Origin: Asterella californica
Taxonomy: Eukaryota > Streptophyta > Marchantiopsida > Marchantiales > Aytoniaceae
Assembly (NCBI GenBank): GCA_036924285.1
Contig: JAYKYS010000010.1
Span: 9,238,001 to 9,302,000 of the forward strand
Length of the DNA: 64,000 nucleotides
Reading direction: 5' to 3'
How positions within the stretch are numbered: the stretch's first letter is position 1; every line of letters starts with the position of its first letter. The translations under genes and the position numbers were made by a program. Below are positions 1 through 11,900 of this stretch, piece after piece. The notes under the pieces are model-generated. The model made no database searches. It was given only the letters and a program-made list of their open reading frames with translations, and was not told the origin of the DNA.

Positions 1-1057
1 TCAGCTAAGGGGAATAAAATAGAGGGTGATTACTTTTCCCTGACCACTATAGGTCATATATATTTCACGTTATTCCCAAGAGTAACCAATGAATATGATA
101 ATAGGTGAAGAAATAATGAACCGTAAATCAATGATTAAGATCAAACCAAGGAAATGACTTAGACAGGATCAGAAATAGTGATCCCTTAAATCACTTTCTT
201 TAGTGCCGGAAGTGCATGCTGGACGCTAATGAAGCCCATGGGGTTGCAAGAACAGTGTATGGAACTATACGCCACACGAGATTACCCAACAAGTGATCGG
301 AGATCAATTAGAGTGAACGGACCAATAGGCGTGTCAAAACTAAGAGAAATATCATTAATTTCCCGAAAGAAAACAGCCATAGTTTATTGAAGGGAAGCTT
401 TGTATAGAGCTTTGGACCGCTTATCATCTTATCTATGAACTGATAAAAAAAATTAAATTTTATTAAAAAGTTGAAACTTGAACTAGATTATTTAAATTCT
501 AATTATTTTAATGCAAAAACTTATGCTAAATCAAAGAAAAAAGCAGAAAAAACACATCTAGTGTTTTCCTCAAGAAATGTCTGCAGCTTCTTGGTCGAAG
601 TTGTCACACTCGCTAGTGGATGAAAGATATTTACAGAAGATTTTAACTTTGATATTCTCTAATAAGACGTATCAAAATTAAGCAAAAATATTCCTCAACG
701 GCTGAACAAAAAATATAGTAAGTCTTTTAACATATAGAATCGTGGATCGTCTTTATGAGTTGACACTATTTTCTTTTCATTTATTATTTTTGGCCTCTGA
801 AATCCGGGGTAATTACACTGAGTAACAGATTTCTTTTCTGCAAAAACAAACAGAAGAAATGAAAGAAAATTGTGTGAAAATCCACCCACGACGTTTCTCT
901 ACGGACACCTCCGGGAGGTCTTGCAAGAAACACCCACAACTGACCGACCGAAATAATAACTATCTCTTGTGGGTCCAAAATCATTAAAAAAATTTACAAC
1001 ATTGACACCCTGAATATAGAGCATACATATTACATATTGAAGATGGAGAGGGTGGCA
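1..1057. other. AT-rich sequence without a recognisable gene
   Basis: No reading frame here has a recognisable domain. The short frames on the minus strand around 695-984 are lysine- and phenylalanine-rich, as expected from AT-rich non-coding DNA. I see no RNA gene. Confidence 0.5.
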
Positions 1058-1060
1058 TGT

Positions 1061-1853
1061 TTAATTTATTACCTAACCCTTTCATTCAGAAGGGTTAGGT
1101 AATAAATTAATGTGCCCATACATTAATATTTTATTGAGCGCAATGAGCCCGCTCTTATATATTCGGCTCAAACAGGTTTGACGAAGTCTTAACTGAACTG
1201 TTATAGACCGAACTGATTAATGAAAATCTGAACCTGAACCGGAAGTGAACTGAACTATTTAAACCAAAAATCGTTTAAACTGAACGGTTTAAACCATGAA
1301 ATCAGTTAAACCAAACCACTCAAAGCACAAAATCAATAAAAACCACAAACCATTTAAAGAAATCTTAACCTGAAACACTATGAACCAAACTGTATAAACC
1401 ATGGTCCGAACAGTTTCGTCTGATCAAATATTTAGTTCATAATCTGTAATACACGAGTTCTGGAGTTAAAATTTACACATAATGTTCTGAAAATATATAT
1501 TATTTGAGCCGTGGTTTGAGCTGTTTAACCCATAGTTCGAACCATCTAAACTTGAAATGAAACTTCAATATTCCATAAACCATCTTTATGGTATATTGAA
1601 CCGAACCAATTTGACACTAGACTGTTTAAACATGAACCTTTATAAATCGAACAATATAAATTATGTTGAACTTGAACCAAACCAAACCGTGGTTGATAAA
1701 ACCTAAGCTGCTTTAAATCACAGTTTTGTGGTTCGGTTCGGCTCGAACTGAACTGGGACCAAGGCATACAAATGCTCTCCCAAAACTACATATCCAGGGT
1801 GGATTCTAACAAATCACATTCTCTTTGTTGTGAAAAGATTAGGTAATAAATGA
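1061..1853. repeat. Candidate inverted-repeat (foldback/MITE-like) element with degenerate internal repeats
   Basis: Positions 1061-1081 and 1090-1110 form a perfect 21-bp inverted repeat around an 8-nt loop; the arm core is TTATTACCTAACCCTT. A third, imperfect copy in the orientation of the right arm lies at about 1833-1853 (GATTAGGTAATAAAT), so 1061-1853 could be an element with terminal inverted repeats. The interior (about 1180-1780) is a degenerate array of short words such as GAACTGAAC and GTTTAAACC. No target duplication or transposase was identified. Calling it a mobile element is inference. Confidence 0.4.
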
Positions 1854-1917
1854 AACCTTGGTATATTTGCATGGAAGAGGTGAATATGCAAAGAAGTTAA
1901 ACTTTTAAACCACATGG

Positions 1918-2745
1918 TTTCTCGTCAGCAGACATTCTTTGGTGGAATGACTTCTTTGTTGAGCAGAAGCGTCTATCGACATTCATAAAAAAGGATTACG
2001 ACAGTTCCTCCTAGAGAAGTTCAGGTTTCATTCGTCTCTACTAGCTGATGCACCAGTACAAGAAGGACTGAAGCAGATCATGAAACATTGACATAGGCTA
2101 TTGAAAGTGACGGACACATATTTCCTCGAGGACGAGAAATTTGTAGTGGCACATCTAGACCAACACCCAATACCTCTACTCACGATACACATTATTATCT
2201 CGGTGACTTGAGTGAAATCCAAGCGAACACATTTCTTGCAGTTGCAGCGGCCGACGATGTCCAAGACATGTCGTTTTGGATTATGAAAGTTCTTGAAGAT
2301 CATACTTCCTCTGAAAGTGATGTTATAGAGCCCAAGGCAATATTCGTACAATGGTATGCTACAGAAAGCATCGATGTTTATGATGACAGATATTTCCCAG
2401 AAGTTCTTAATGGGGATAATCGTCAAGGGAGTAAACATATACTTCACAAAAGAATCTTGATCTGGCAATTGTCAAGATCTTAGCTTTTGACTTTCAGCTG
2501 ACTGTGGTTCTCAGTAACGAGGTACAACAACTAAGTTCATTCAAGACAACCTCTTCTCTTTGGACAGGATGAGGTCATCCAACAACCCGACTGCTTCTGA
2601 TGATGGGATCAGTTTAGGGCATGGTGAAAATTCACAAGCAATAGAGTCGAATGCATCTTCAAGTTCATCAAAAATTCATATTGTAGTTCAAGCTTGTAAT
2701 ATTTTGATATTAGCAAGAACTCTCTTCAAGCCTATTTTGAAGTGA
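1918..2745 (+). pseudogene. Decayed coding region of unknown function
   Basis: The plus strand carries protein-like stretches in shifting frames. The longest is a 91-residue frame at 2208-2483, with an acidic section and the motifs FWIMKVLEDH and AIFVQWYATES followed by a DDRYFPEVL segment. Spacing of the form 'FWI.KVLE ... VQWY' recalls small barrel (BAH/Tudor-like) modules, but I cannot assign a family. A serine-rich frame follows at 2560-2745, and an upstream stretch at 1918-2090 reads WWNDFFVEQKRLSTFIKK before a frame change. Stops and frame changes argue for a remnant or for exons of an unrecognised gene. Confidence 0.25.
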
Positions 2746-4623
2746 CACTACAGTGAAGTGTTCACTTAACTATATTTCTTGTAGATGGTAAGCATCTTGA
2801 TGGTATTTTTCTTTCTTTTAGTTAGATGTCCAGTTTTGGATGTTGGTTACCTTATGAGGGTATAAGGACAATTAATATAAAAGATGCATTGTGGAGTAAT
2901 TTTGACACTTTTGTGCCCATGTATAACTACGCTTATTGTGCATAGTTGGACCTTCTTACAATCCTTATGAGCCCAAAAAAGATAGTATTTTGTTGTCTAA
3001 AATGTATGTTGTTTTTAATCACTTGACTATGAGCAGCCCATTTCATGTCAGATATTGCACCCCATAGTTATTCTATATCATTCAAAAAGTGGTTTTTGTT
3101 TTCACAGTAGTTGACAATCGTGACAGATGACATAAAGATCAATGATATGTAATACTTGAAAATCTCAAATGTGCATAGAGCTTTCACTCTTTTCTATTGT
3201 ATACATACCGTGTACTTCTTCTTGATCTTTATCATCACCAGTCTATATCGTGTCTGTTGTCATCCGATAGAACTATCTTGCTTACTTGTTCGATATCTTT
3301 AGTGTTATTAAAATCTCTCTACACTTGAATCAGTCTACATCTCTCAACTTTCTGCTGCTATTATAATTGTTGGATAAGGTTGGGCGTTTTCATATATGAG
3401 AGGAAGCTACCTCTAGTTGGATGATTTTGCTTCTATTATTTGCGACTTATCAGAGATCATAGTTTTCAACAACATGAAAGATCTACTTTTAAGTTGCAGA
3501 TATACTCTTGTTTTTTAAAATTATCCTCATTCATCTTGATTTTCTTACTTTGAGAACAAACATTCAAGATTTCCTTTGGAAAGAAAAAATTTCTTGTTTC
3601 GACTGTCGCAGTCTTGGTTTGAAGTGGCGGGTGTTTATATCATTATCGGCTCTAAACTTCTAAATTTCATTTATTATAATATTTGATAAAGATTTTTCCA
3701 CTTTTTTTGGAAATTTTTTTATTGCATGTAGAGGATGGATACAAGACTTGACAACAGAACAGAATGATAATCGAATGTGGATCAAAATCACATGTCAAGA
3801 ATACATAAAATTTTGAACATATAGGCAACTCTAAAGATCAAACTTGTGACTGGACTACATATATTCTACAAACCTCAAGGGGAGAAAGATACATTTGTAT
3901 AAGGAAGGCTTGACAAACTTATGTTCGATAGTTCCACTCACTTAAAGAGATCCAAGTAACTGTTGTAGATCTTCATTTGGAGAATTTCTTGCGTAGTAAC
4001 TTTCCTCAGCGAAGCCTCTTCTTTGGATCATTTATTACCACATCACAACATGAGAATGAATATGTCTATCACTATTGTCTGAAAGGTGTCTTGACCTTGG
4101 AACTAAATCCAATGATAGTGCAGGAAAACAAGGACCCTAACCATTCAAAATTCAAACCATAAATCTGTTTTTCTTGAAACCGAGTTTACACCGTTACGAT
4201 AGCTCGACTCGCTGTTATTATCACAGCAACATTATTCATAAAGCATTATTGGTCTCTTGGGCAAAACCTTTGCTCGTCCTCACACTATGTCGTGTTATCA
4301 ATGCTCCTAAGAGGAGATGTATTACTTCAAATAACTTTCACCCGAGGTCGAGTAGCATGATTCGAGGTTGATCGCGAAATGGTTTGACTAGGAACCAATA
4401 GAAACAACATAGTTCTATTATCACTTGCAAATAGTTTTTGCATTGATAGCACGTTGTTATGTAATTTGAAAGAATGAAATCTTAGCATCATACTACAACT
4501 TTGTTGACAAACTCTCAAAGTTGTTATCCAATTCTATCAAGATTCACAGTGGAATGTTGTTTCAGATAGAGATCAAGCATGGAGTCCTTGAAGTAGTTCA
4601 AAAAAGAAACATGGAAGATACAA
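2746..4623. other. No recognisable gene
   Basis: AT-rich sequence. Small frames of about 60 residues at 3977-4162 and 4174-4371 show no motif I recognise and are probably chance frames or decayed remnants. Confidence 0.45.
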
Positions 4624-5348
4624 TTGGGCTACTCATTCGATATAATATCTGGTGAAAAGTTAAAAGAAAATGTAAAATCTATCCGGAAGATTGACTTCAA
4701 AGAGTTATATAAATCATCAACAAGACGAACTTTTCATCAAAAGATCTTGAATGAAAATGCTAGCAATCTACATGTGGTAATGGATATCTTATTGTTACCA
4801 AATAAATTATTGCAAGAGAAATTCGCCTACAAAGACACGACGGACAACAAGTACTTAAAGAAGAAAAGAAACGCTTGAAACTGGAATCCGGATATCAACT
4901 GAAAACTGGTTCTGAAGCTACTATTTCTCAAACAAATCCGGAGGAGTTCTTTGAGCCTATATTCGAACTAGAAAGGGAAGAATTAGAAAAGGTTCAATAT
5001 AGAGTCTTGTTCACAACAGAACTGGAAGAGAGACCAGAAGTTACTTCGAGATTAAGTGTAATCAAAGATAATTTATTACTTTACACACGCTTAGAAAAAA
5101 GAAAGAAAACATCGTCTAGTGCAAATACAAAAATCTCATTATGGTCACTCTTCTCAATCCTTTCTCTCACAACAACACCTACCACTTACAATAATCTAAG
5201 CACTTCTACATACCAAGCACTACTCAACAAACCACACCTACCAACACTACAACTAATCAGACAACTGTTGCTTCATCCTCAAGATCTGCAATCAGAACCA
5301 CACAAACTTCTTTACCATAAACCATACCAATCTTTTCGAATCCTATAA
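4624..5348 (+). pseudogene. Two overlapping unknown reading frames, probable decayed coding remnant
   Basis: An 84-residue frame (4624-4878) and a 157-residue frame (4875-5348) are adjacent in different frames. The first is lysine-rich (NVKSIRKIDFKELYKSS). The second begins charged (FELEREELEKVQYRVL) and becomes low complexity, rich in threonine, leucine and glutamine. Their junction falls in an AAG/AAA-rich run, so one frameshift may have split a single ancestral frame. No domain is recognised. Confidence 0.2.
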
Positions 5349-7140
5349 CCAAATCCCAAATCCAACTAATGACGACACGAATCCGTATGCTCATGCCATT
5401 GTTCAAAAGAAAATCACATGAAGACCGTAACTTGCATATAGCAACCTTTGAGCACTATATGACTTGAAAAGAAGAATATCTAGCTAACAAGGCAACATTG
5501 TTTATATATATCTCAACCCACTTCGAGATAGTTTCATATGACTAACCACTCATGTTTTGGATTGTCATTGTATAACTTGGTTACGAAGTGTAGTGTGATC
5601 CAAGTATTTACATCCGGTGGAGGATAGAGACTATGCAAATACAGATGAACTAGAAGGTAAATTATGTCAACATCAACGAGTTCTTGCACTACGAGATGGA
5701 TATGCAATTGAAGACAAATATCAATATAAGGAACCTGGAAGAGGAGAGGTGGATAGCGATGATAGCCAAGATATAAAAAAATAAGAAATGAGAAAATGCA
5801 AATAAAAGGAGAGAAGAAACCTTACTATTAAAGCTCAAAAAGCTTATGAGAAACGATGAAGAACAAACAAAGAAAACGATGAAAAATTGCCATTTGTGGA
5901 ATATGAGCTCTCAAGAATGTTATTAAAATCCCATAATAAACAAAAGAATGTTCCAATCAACCAAATCCGACATATCGAACACCATTCTTATGGAGGAAAA
6001 GGACGAGGTCACAGAGATCCAAACACACCATTACCAAATATAAAAAGCATGATGTGTTTCTACAAAAAAAGACACATCTGTGGTCCATAGTGCCCACTGT
6101 TCACTAAACATCAACAAGAGAGAAGGCGAGATGAAGAAGAATGTAGGATGACCGAAACTAACATTGTTTATGTATAGGAAAATGAGGTACAAGAATGTAA
6201 GATCAGAGGAATAAAAAGACAAATTTTGAAGATTAAGACTCTTCTGGATCTGACTCTCCTTCTAAAGACAAGAAGAAGGTGAAGTCCCTATCTGGAAAAA
6301 AGAAGATCGGAATGTACGAGATAACATCCATAACCTTGATAGCTTGCATGCACAAAAAAGAGCTCAATAATGAGCAAATGAAACCAGTGAACCCTCCCAA
6401 AGTGCAAAGTTCTAATTTATTTTTGGCGGTGTCGAGGTGAGACTCTTCTTGGGAAGGGCAGCACCTTTGACTATGAAAGTCTTGAAATGAAAAATCATCA
6501 CATCGGAGAATGAATTGCACAAAAATTTCCATAGATTTCAAACGCTAGACCACTCAGTTTCTTAACTCTTCACGCTTCAGACACTTTGAATTTTCTTCGA
6601 AAGTAGAAGGTACCCTACCTCTATGAAGCACTTGCACTCTCACTCAAAAGCTAATCTTTTTTCTTCTTCTTTTTTTCAGCATCAAAGATCTCTTTACAGA
6701 ATGAACAATCTCCTCTGTTCATCTTTGCACTCTCTTCTCATCTGATCGATGTCGATCTCCTTCTCTTTCCAATCTCCTCGATAATTCTTCAGTGGTCTCC
6801 ATTCGTAGCAGAAGAAGAAGAAAAACAAGTTATTTACTAAAACTCTTTCATAAATAATTAATGATTATGTTCTATATATAAAAGTTAGAAATAAAATGAT
6901 CATCCAAATTCACATGGTACAAGAAGTTATGTTCAGCTCCACATGAACCAAAGCTGCACTAGAATTATCATGTAGTCAGAAATATAAAGTCACCATAACA
7001 AAAATGATCAACTAAAACAGAAATCAGAAGCTCCGATTAAAACCTTTAAAAGTTTTTTCATCATTCATTTGAGTTGATTCCTTAGCATTTACGTGGCAGA
7101 GAAAACCAAAAACAGACATGTGTAACATCCAAAATGCGGT
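5349..7140. other. Decayed sequence with a possible gag-like zinc-knuckle remnant
   Basis: The plus-strand frame at 5887-6090 ends with cysteines and a histidine (CFYKKRHICGP, then a stop and CP). This loosely resembles a degraded CCHC knuckle from a retroelement Gag. Nothing else in the interval is recognisable. Assignment to a retroelement is a guess. Confidence 0.2.
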
Positions 7141-7560
7141 CCTCGATGTGAAGACCCCGACAAGAAAAAGGTCAACTCAAATGGAGCTTAGACGACTAAG
7201 TTATTGACATCCAAAACTTTCAGTATTCTAAACGTACATTTTCTCCTTTGGACAATGACATGACTTCTATTTTGTCCGATAGTGACGAAAGATTCATCAC
7301 TAGAAGATAAAATAGTGCTGATGTGGTATCCTTGCTGAATTGGTGGAGCGTAGATGACTGTTGATGTAGCAATCTCGTTGACATGACAGAGCACATGTGG
7401 TTGTTGATGTGATGCTTATTTTATCTTCTAGTGATGAGCGACTCATCACTAGAAGACAAAAGAGTACTCATTTGGTAGAGCCTAGGTGGTTGTTGATGTG
7501 TCAATCTTGCTGACGTGAAGTGAGCACATATGATCATTGACGTGGTAATCTCGCTGACGT
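7141..7560. repeat. Palindromic host repeat, left segment
   Basis: This segment contains near-palindromes of the form TATTTTGTCTTCTAGTGA...TCACTAGAAGACAAAATA, centred near 7290 and 7433, separated by repeated words such as GCTGATGTGGTA, TTGCTGACGTG and AGAGCACATGTGGTTG. The same text recurs at 16265-16328, 17116-17172, 25023-25180, 33706-33807 and 34723-34780, always as short pieces between LTR elements. Together these pieces are one interrupted host locus. The repeat unit is not a recognised family. Confidence 0.7.
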
Positions 7561-8932
7561 TGTCGGAGTGTGATCCGTCTACCTAGGAAAGCGCCGGGCT
7601 TCTGGCTGTGGTTGTTTACTCAAGAGGTTGGCTTTCAGGTCACAACAGGAGCTATAAACACTCACACAGGAGTGTAGGATCCTCTGATATGCTCAAAAGC
7701 GAAATTTGGGTCTCACTGGTAGTAATAGGCTTGAGCGGTGAACTTTGACACTCAAAGAGAGGAAAACTATGAAGGTTTAGATCTCTAAACTTCCCCTACA
7801 TGCAAATGAGGTACTACTGAACTCACAGACGAAGTTTCAACCTGAGATAAAATTCTGACACGGAGATATGAACAGAAAAGTTCTGAATAAGAGAATTATG
7901 GCAATTTCTGGTACCTAGATAGCTATTCAGACATAGAACAGAGAATTGGCTCGATGAATTTCAAATCTTCTCACAGTATTTGAAGTCTACAGGATGCTGA
8001 ACATCCCTGTGAAGTTGGGACTCCTGATTGTTTGTAGAACTCCAGATCTCCTTCTCTAAAGTCGCTGCTCTAGATTAAGAGCTTTTCAGACCCCCTCTGC
8101 TTCAGCGGCCGCCCTGAATTACTCAATTACTCAAATGATCCAAAACTTTTTGGACAGTCGTAGCCCTCCTGACAGTGAACGCAACCACGAAGTTTTGAAG
8201 TGATTTCCTCAATTCAGCTGCAATTGGCACCGAAAACCCCAAAATCAACAAAAGTGACGCAGTTTTGGCACAATCCGAACTTCAATTGGGCATAACTCCT
8301 TGTTTATTGATCCAAATCGAGCAAAAATTTCACTGACAGTGCTTGGCACGACGAGCTCTCTCTTCCTGTGTTCTCAGATTTCGAAGATACCTCACCAATT
8401 GCTCGAACTCTCCTCTAGAGCTCTATTTCTAAACTTAGAGTTTTACAAAAGACAAAAATGGACCAATGGGAATTCATAGCTCCACTTGACTGTCCTTTTG
8501 TGCCTTAAACTACCTGGTAACTTATCTACACTCATAAGCTACCACGTCAAGCCCCCTAGAGTGCCAGCGTATAACTTAAACTACCTAAAACGACACATAG
8601 CCCTGAAAAATAACTTAAATTAGCTAGAAAGCGTGCATGGGCGACAAGTAAGTACAACCCATGAGCTCAAACCCCTATCAGCATGGAAACCCTAAGTTAT
8701 GTACATTGAACCTCATAGACAAGTAAGAAGTCACTTGCACAAGCGCACAAATGCTTGAACAAGATAACTAACATACTATCAGCCTACTAGGACTCAAAAT
8801 AGTGTTAACACCGTATGCAAAGGTGTCAAACATATACATAAAGGACTAGAAGTAATATAAGCTAACTTCTAGAACTACTAAACTCAAGCGTCGGAGTAGA
8901 AATATAACATGTAGCCGCCAAGTAGCGCGACA
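7561..8932 (-). repeat. Element A 3' LTR
   Basis: 1372 bp; the minus-strand reading starts TGTCGCGCTACTTGG and ends CACTCCGACA. It is nearly identical to 14892-16264. It is about 90 bp longer than the B LTR because of an extra segment near its element-sense 5' part, so A and B represent two LTR subtypes. Confidence 0.93.
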
Positions 8933-8944
8933 TCCACCCCCTCT
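8933..8944 (-). promoter_or_regulatory. Element A polypurine tract
   Basis: On the minus strand the sequence immediately before the 3' LTR is AGAGGGGGTGGA. This is the expected plus-strand priming tract next to the LTR start, and it is identical in B (32411-32422). Confidence 0.8.
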
Positions 8945-8978
8945 GAACCTGCACATCCTCCGGTATGTGCCATCCAGA

Positions 8979-11900
8979 TCAAGACTCTTCAGCTTCGGTT
9001 TCAAACTCATCTTCAACCTGCATTGGATCTTCAGCTTCATCCTCCGTAAACTCTGCAACGTTCTGGTCCTCCCCTCTCCTCCTAAAGAGCTTGATTCTCT
9101 TCCCTGCGACTGGTATCTTGAGCACTGCACCATCTAACTCTCTCAAATAGTATGTGGCATTATCATAAACTTCTAACACCACATAAGGTCCGAACCATCT
9201 CTTGGAAAACTTTCTGATAGCGCTATGCTGATTATCAAGACTACTATCATAGACTAACACCCAATCACCTTCCTTAACTGGTTTGGGTCGTAATCTATGC
9301 GTTCTATCAAATCTACCTTTGTTTCTCTCTCTAGCAGTCTTTAACCTTTCCACAGCTTTGGCAACATCCTCAGGTCTTCGTTCTAACTGCTGGATCCTTA
9401 ATGCAAGAAGATCCTCCGTACTTCTACCATCTTCCCATGGCAAAACATTCCAAGTAGGCACAACCTCCTCAATCGGCATCACAGGTTTTTGCCCTAGTAT
9501 CAACTCTGCTGGCATGTAACCTGTAACGGTACTATGAGTTGTACGATCTGCCCACAAAGCAAATGGTAGCAGTCTAGGCCATTCACGGATCTTACCCTTG
9601 CAAGCTTTTACCAAAGCTTTGATGATTGGCGGATGACCTCTTTCGCTCTTGCCATTCCCTTCAGGATTGTAAGCAGTGGTTAACGTCAACTTGATTCCCA
9701 ATCTCTTGAAGAACTCAACTGCTTCTTGTGCATCCAGCTCACCCCTATCTGCAGTGATCTTTCCCACACACCCATACCTACAAATAACATCTTCAAGTAG
9801 AAAGCGGCAGATACTAGCAGTGGTCTTCGTCCTCAGAGCACGACCTTCGACTTGGTTAGATAGATCTTCTCTAGCCAAGACTAGATACCTCATTTGTCCA
9901 AGTCCAAATGGCATATTTACCAGATCAACTACCCATTTATAATGAATGGCTAAAGGATAAGTAGGATGCAATCCATCACGATGACGTACATTGGAGTACA
10001 TCTGGCAGGGTATACAGGATGAAACAAACTGTACTACATCCTTATACATACCCTTCCACCAATACTTTTCCTTCATCTTGGCAAATGTAGCCCAAACTCC
10101 TCTATGACCGGCCCATAAACTCTCATGGAACTCCTTGATCAGCTTCTGCTGCAATTCCAAGTCACATACTACCCGCTGCGGTATACCTCCTTGTAGCTTA
10201 GGGCGCTTCCATAGATGTCCTCCATGTAAAAAGTAACCATAAGCTGTTCTACGGATCCTCTTGAAATCTGCATCAGACCAGCCTTCCTGCCTTTCCAGTG
10301 AACTCAAATAGCGCCCAAGATCCAACCACTCGCCATCATACACAGTTTCCTCAAAAAACTCCAACGGGGCTGCAAAATAGCTTCTATCTCTTCTAGCAAG
10401 AGCACTAGAATAGAACTCTGTTCCCACATCCTCCTGATCATCTACCATTTCTTTCTCACCGTAATACCTAGCCCTTGATAACATATCTGCCACAGGATTG
10501 TCTTTTCCTGCAATATGTCTAAACTCTGGGTTCAAGGACTTGATATATGCTATCCACCTCAACATAGCAATATCTGGAGTTGTACAGCTAGTGATCATTC
10601 CCAAGAGAGGTAAACAATCTGTCTCCACAACCACAGGTGCTCCTATCAAGTATTCCTTGTCACTCTTCATCGCAGTAACTACTCCCCATAGCTCTCTCTT
10701 GACCTGAGGGTAGTCTCTCTGCCGTGAACTTAACACCTTAGCTCCAAAACGCACCACATATCTATTTCCATCCTCATCATCCTGTCCTATAGCCCATCCA
10801 ATGCCAATAGGACTAGTATCAACAGTAAGGATAACAGATCTGCCCAACTCATATGTTACCTTCCGTAGAGTTGGTGGTGAAGCCAAAAGATCTTTCAACT
10901 TCCTCATAGACTCGCTTTGCTCCTCTTGCCACTGAAATCTTTGCCCCTTCCTCAGCAGCTTGTACAACGGATCTGCTACATGTGCAAAGTGTGGAATCCA
11001 TATATGATAAAACACACATGCTCCTAGAAACCTTCTCACCTCAGTAACCGATCCACATGTCTCCTTCATCCTTCGGATGGCATCAACCTTGTTTGGACAA
11101 GGTTTCCGACCATAAGATCCACACAGATGTCCCACTATTAACACCTCTTGTACTCCAAACACAGACTTGGCTCCTGATAAAGTCAAATGAACCTCTTCCA
11201 GTCGACTCAGTATCTTATCACAATCAGCTATGTGATCTGCTACAAACTTACGGCACCCCCTCTGATCTTTTACTTCATTCTTCTCCTCCTCAGCACACCC
11301 TTTGATCGGCACATCATCAAGGAATGGCATAGTTTTCTCAGGAATGAAGTCCCTCAAAACTTTGTTCATGCCATTCATCATATGTGCTACCGAATTGGTA
11401 GCACCTTGCGGTAAGGTGCACATCCTTAGTAACCCTAAAGGTGTCCTCATTGTAGTCAAGTCTCTACTCTCAGAGGATAATTGAAACTGATCATAACCTG
11501 AATATAAGTCTCCCATGGAATAGATAGCACGACCAGCAAAAGCCTCCGCAAACTCGTCTACAATAGGTCCTATACCCATATTCCTGATAGTCACCTTGTT
11601 AACTGGCTGCATATCTTGGATAAACCTCAAAGCTCCACTCTTCTTCGGAACAGTAAACCATCTGCTAGAATAAGGAGCTATAGACGGTTCCAAGATACCC
11701 ATCCTAATCCTCTCATTGAGCAAGTCTACCAGCTTTGGCAGATGAGCTCTAGGCACAGGGATAGGACGTAGATTCCAAGACACATGCGGTATAGTAAAGA
11801 TTACCATAGGTGCAACTACACTTGGATCTACACATCCTACTTCATGTGACTCAAATGCAAACGCCTTACCATGCCTAGATAGCATCTCCTTGAAGCTCTT

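Noticed and set aside
7480..7560. tRNA-like text (GGTAGAGCCTAGGTGG) in the host repeat
   Set aside because: No cloverleaf can be drawn and there is no T-arm GTTCGAATC; it is part of the repeated host unit.
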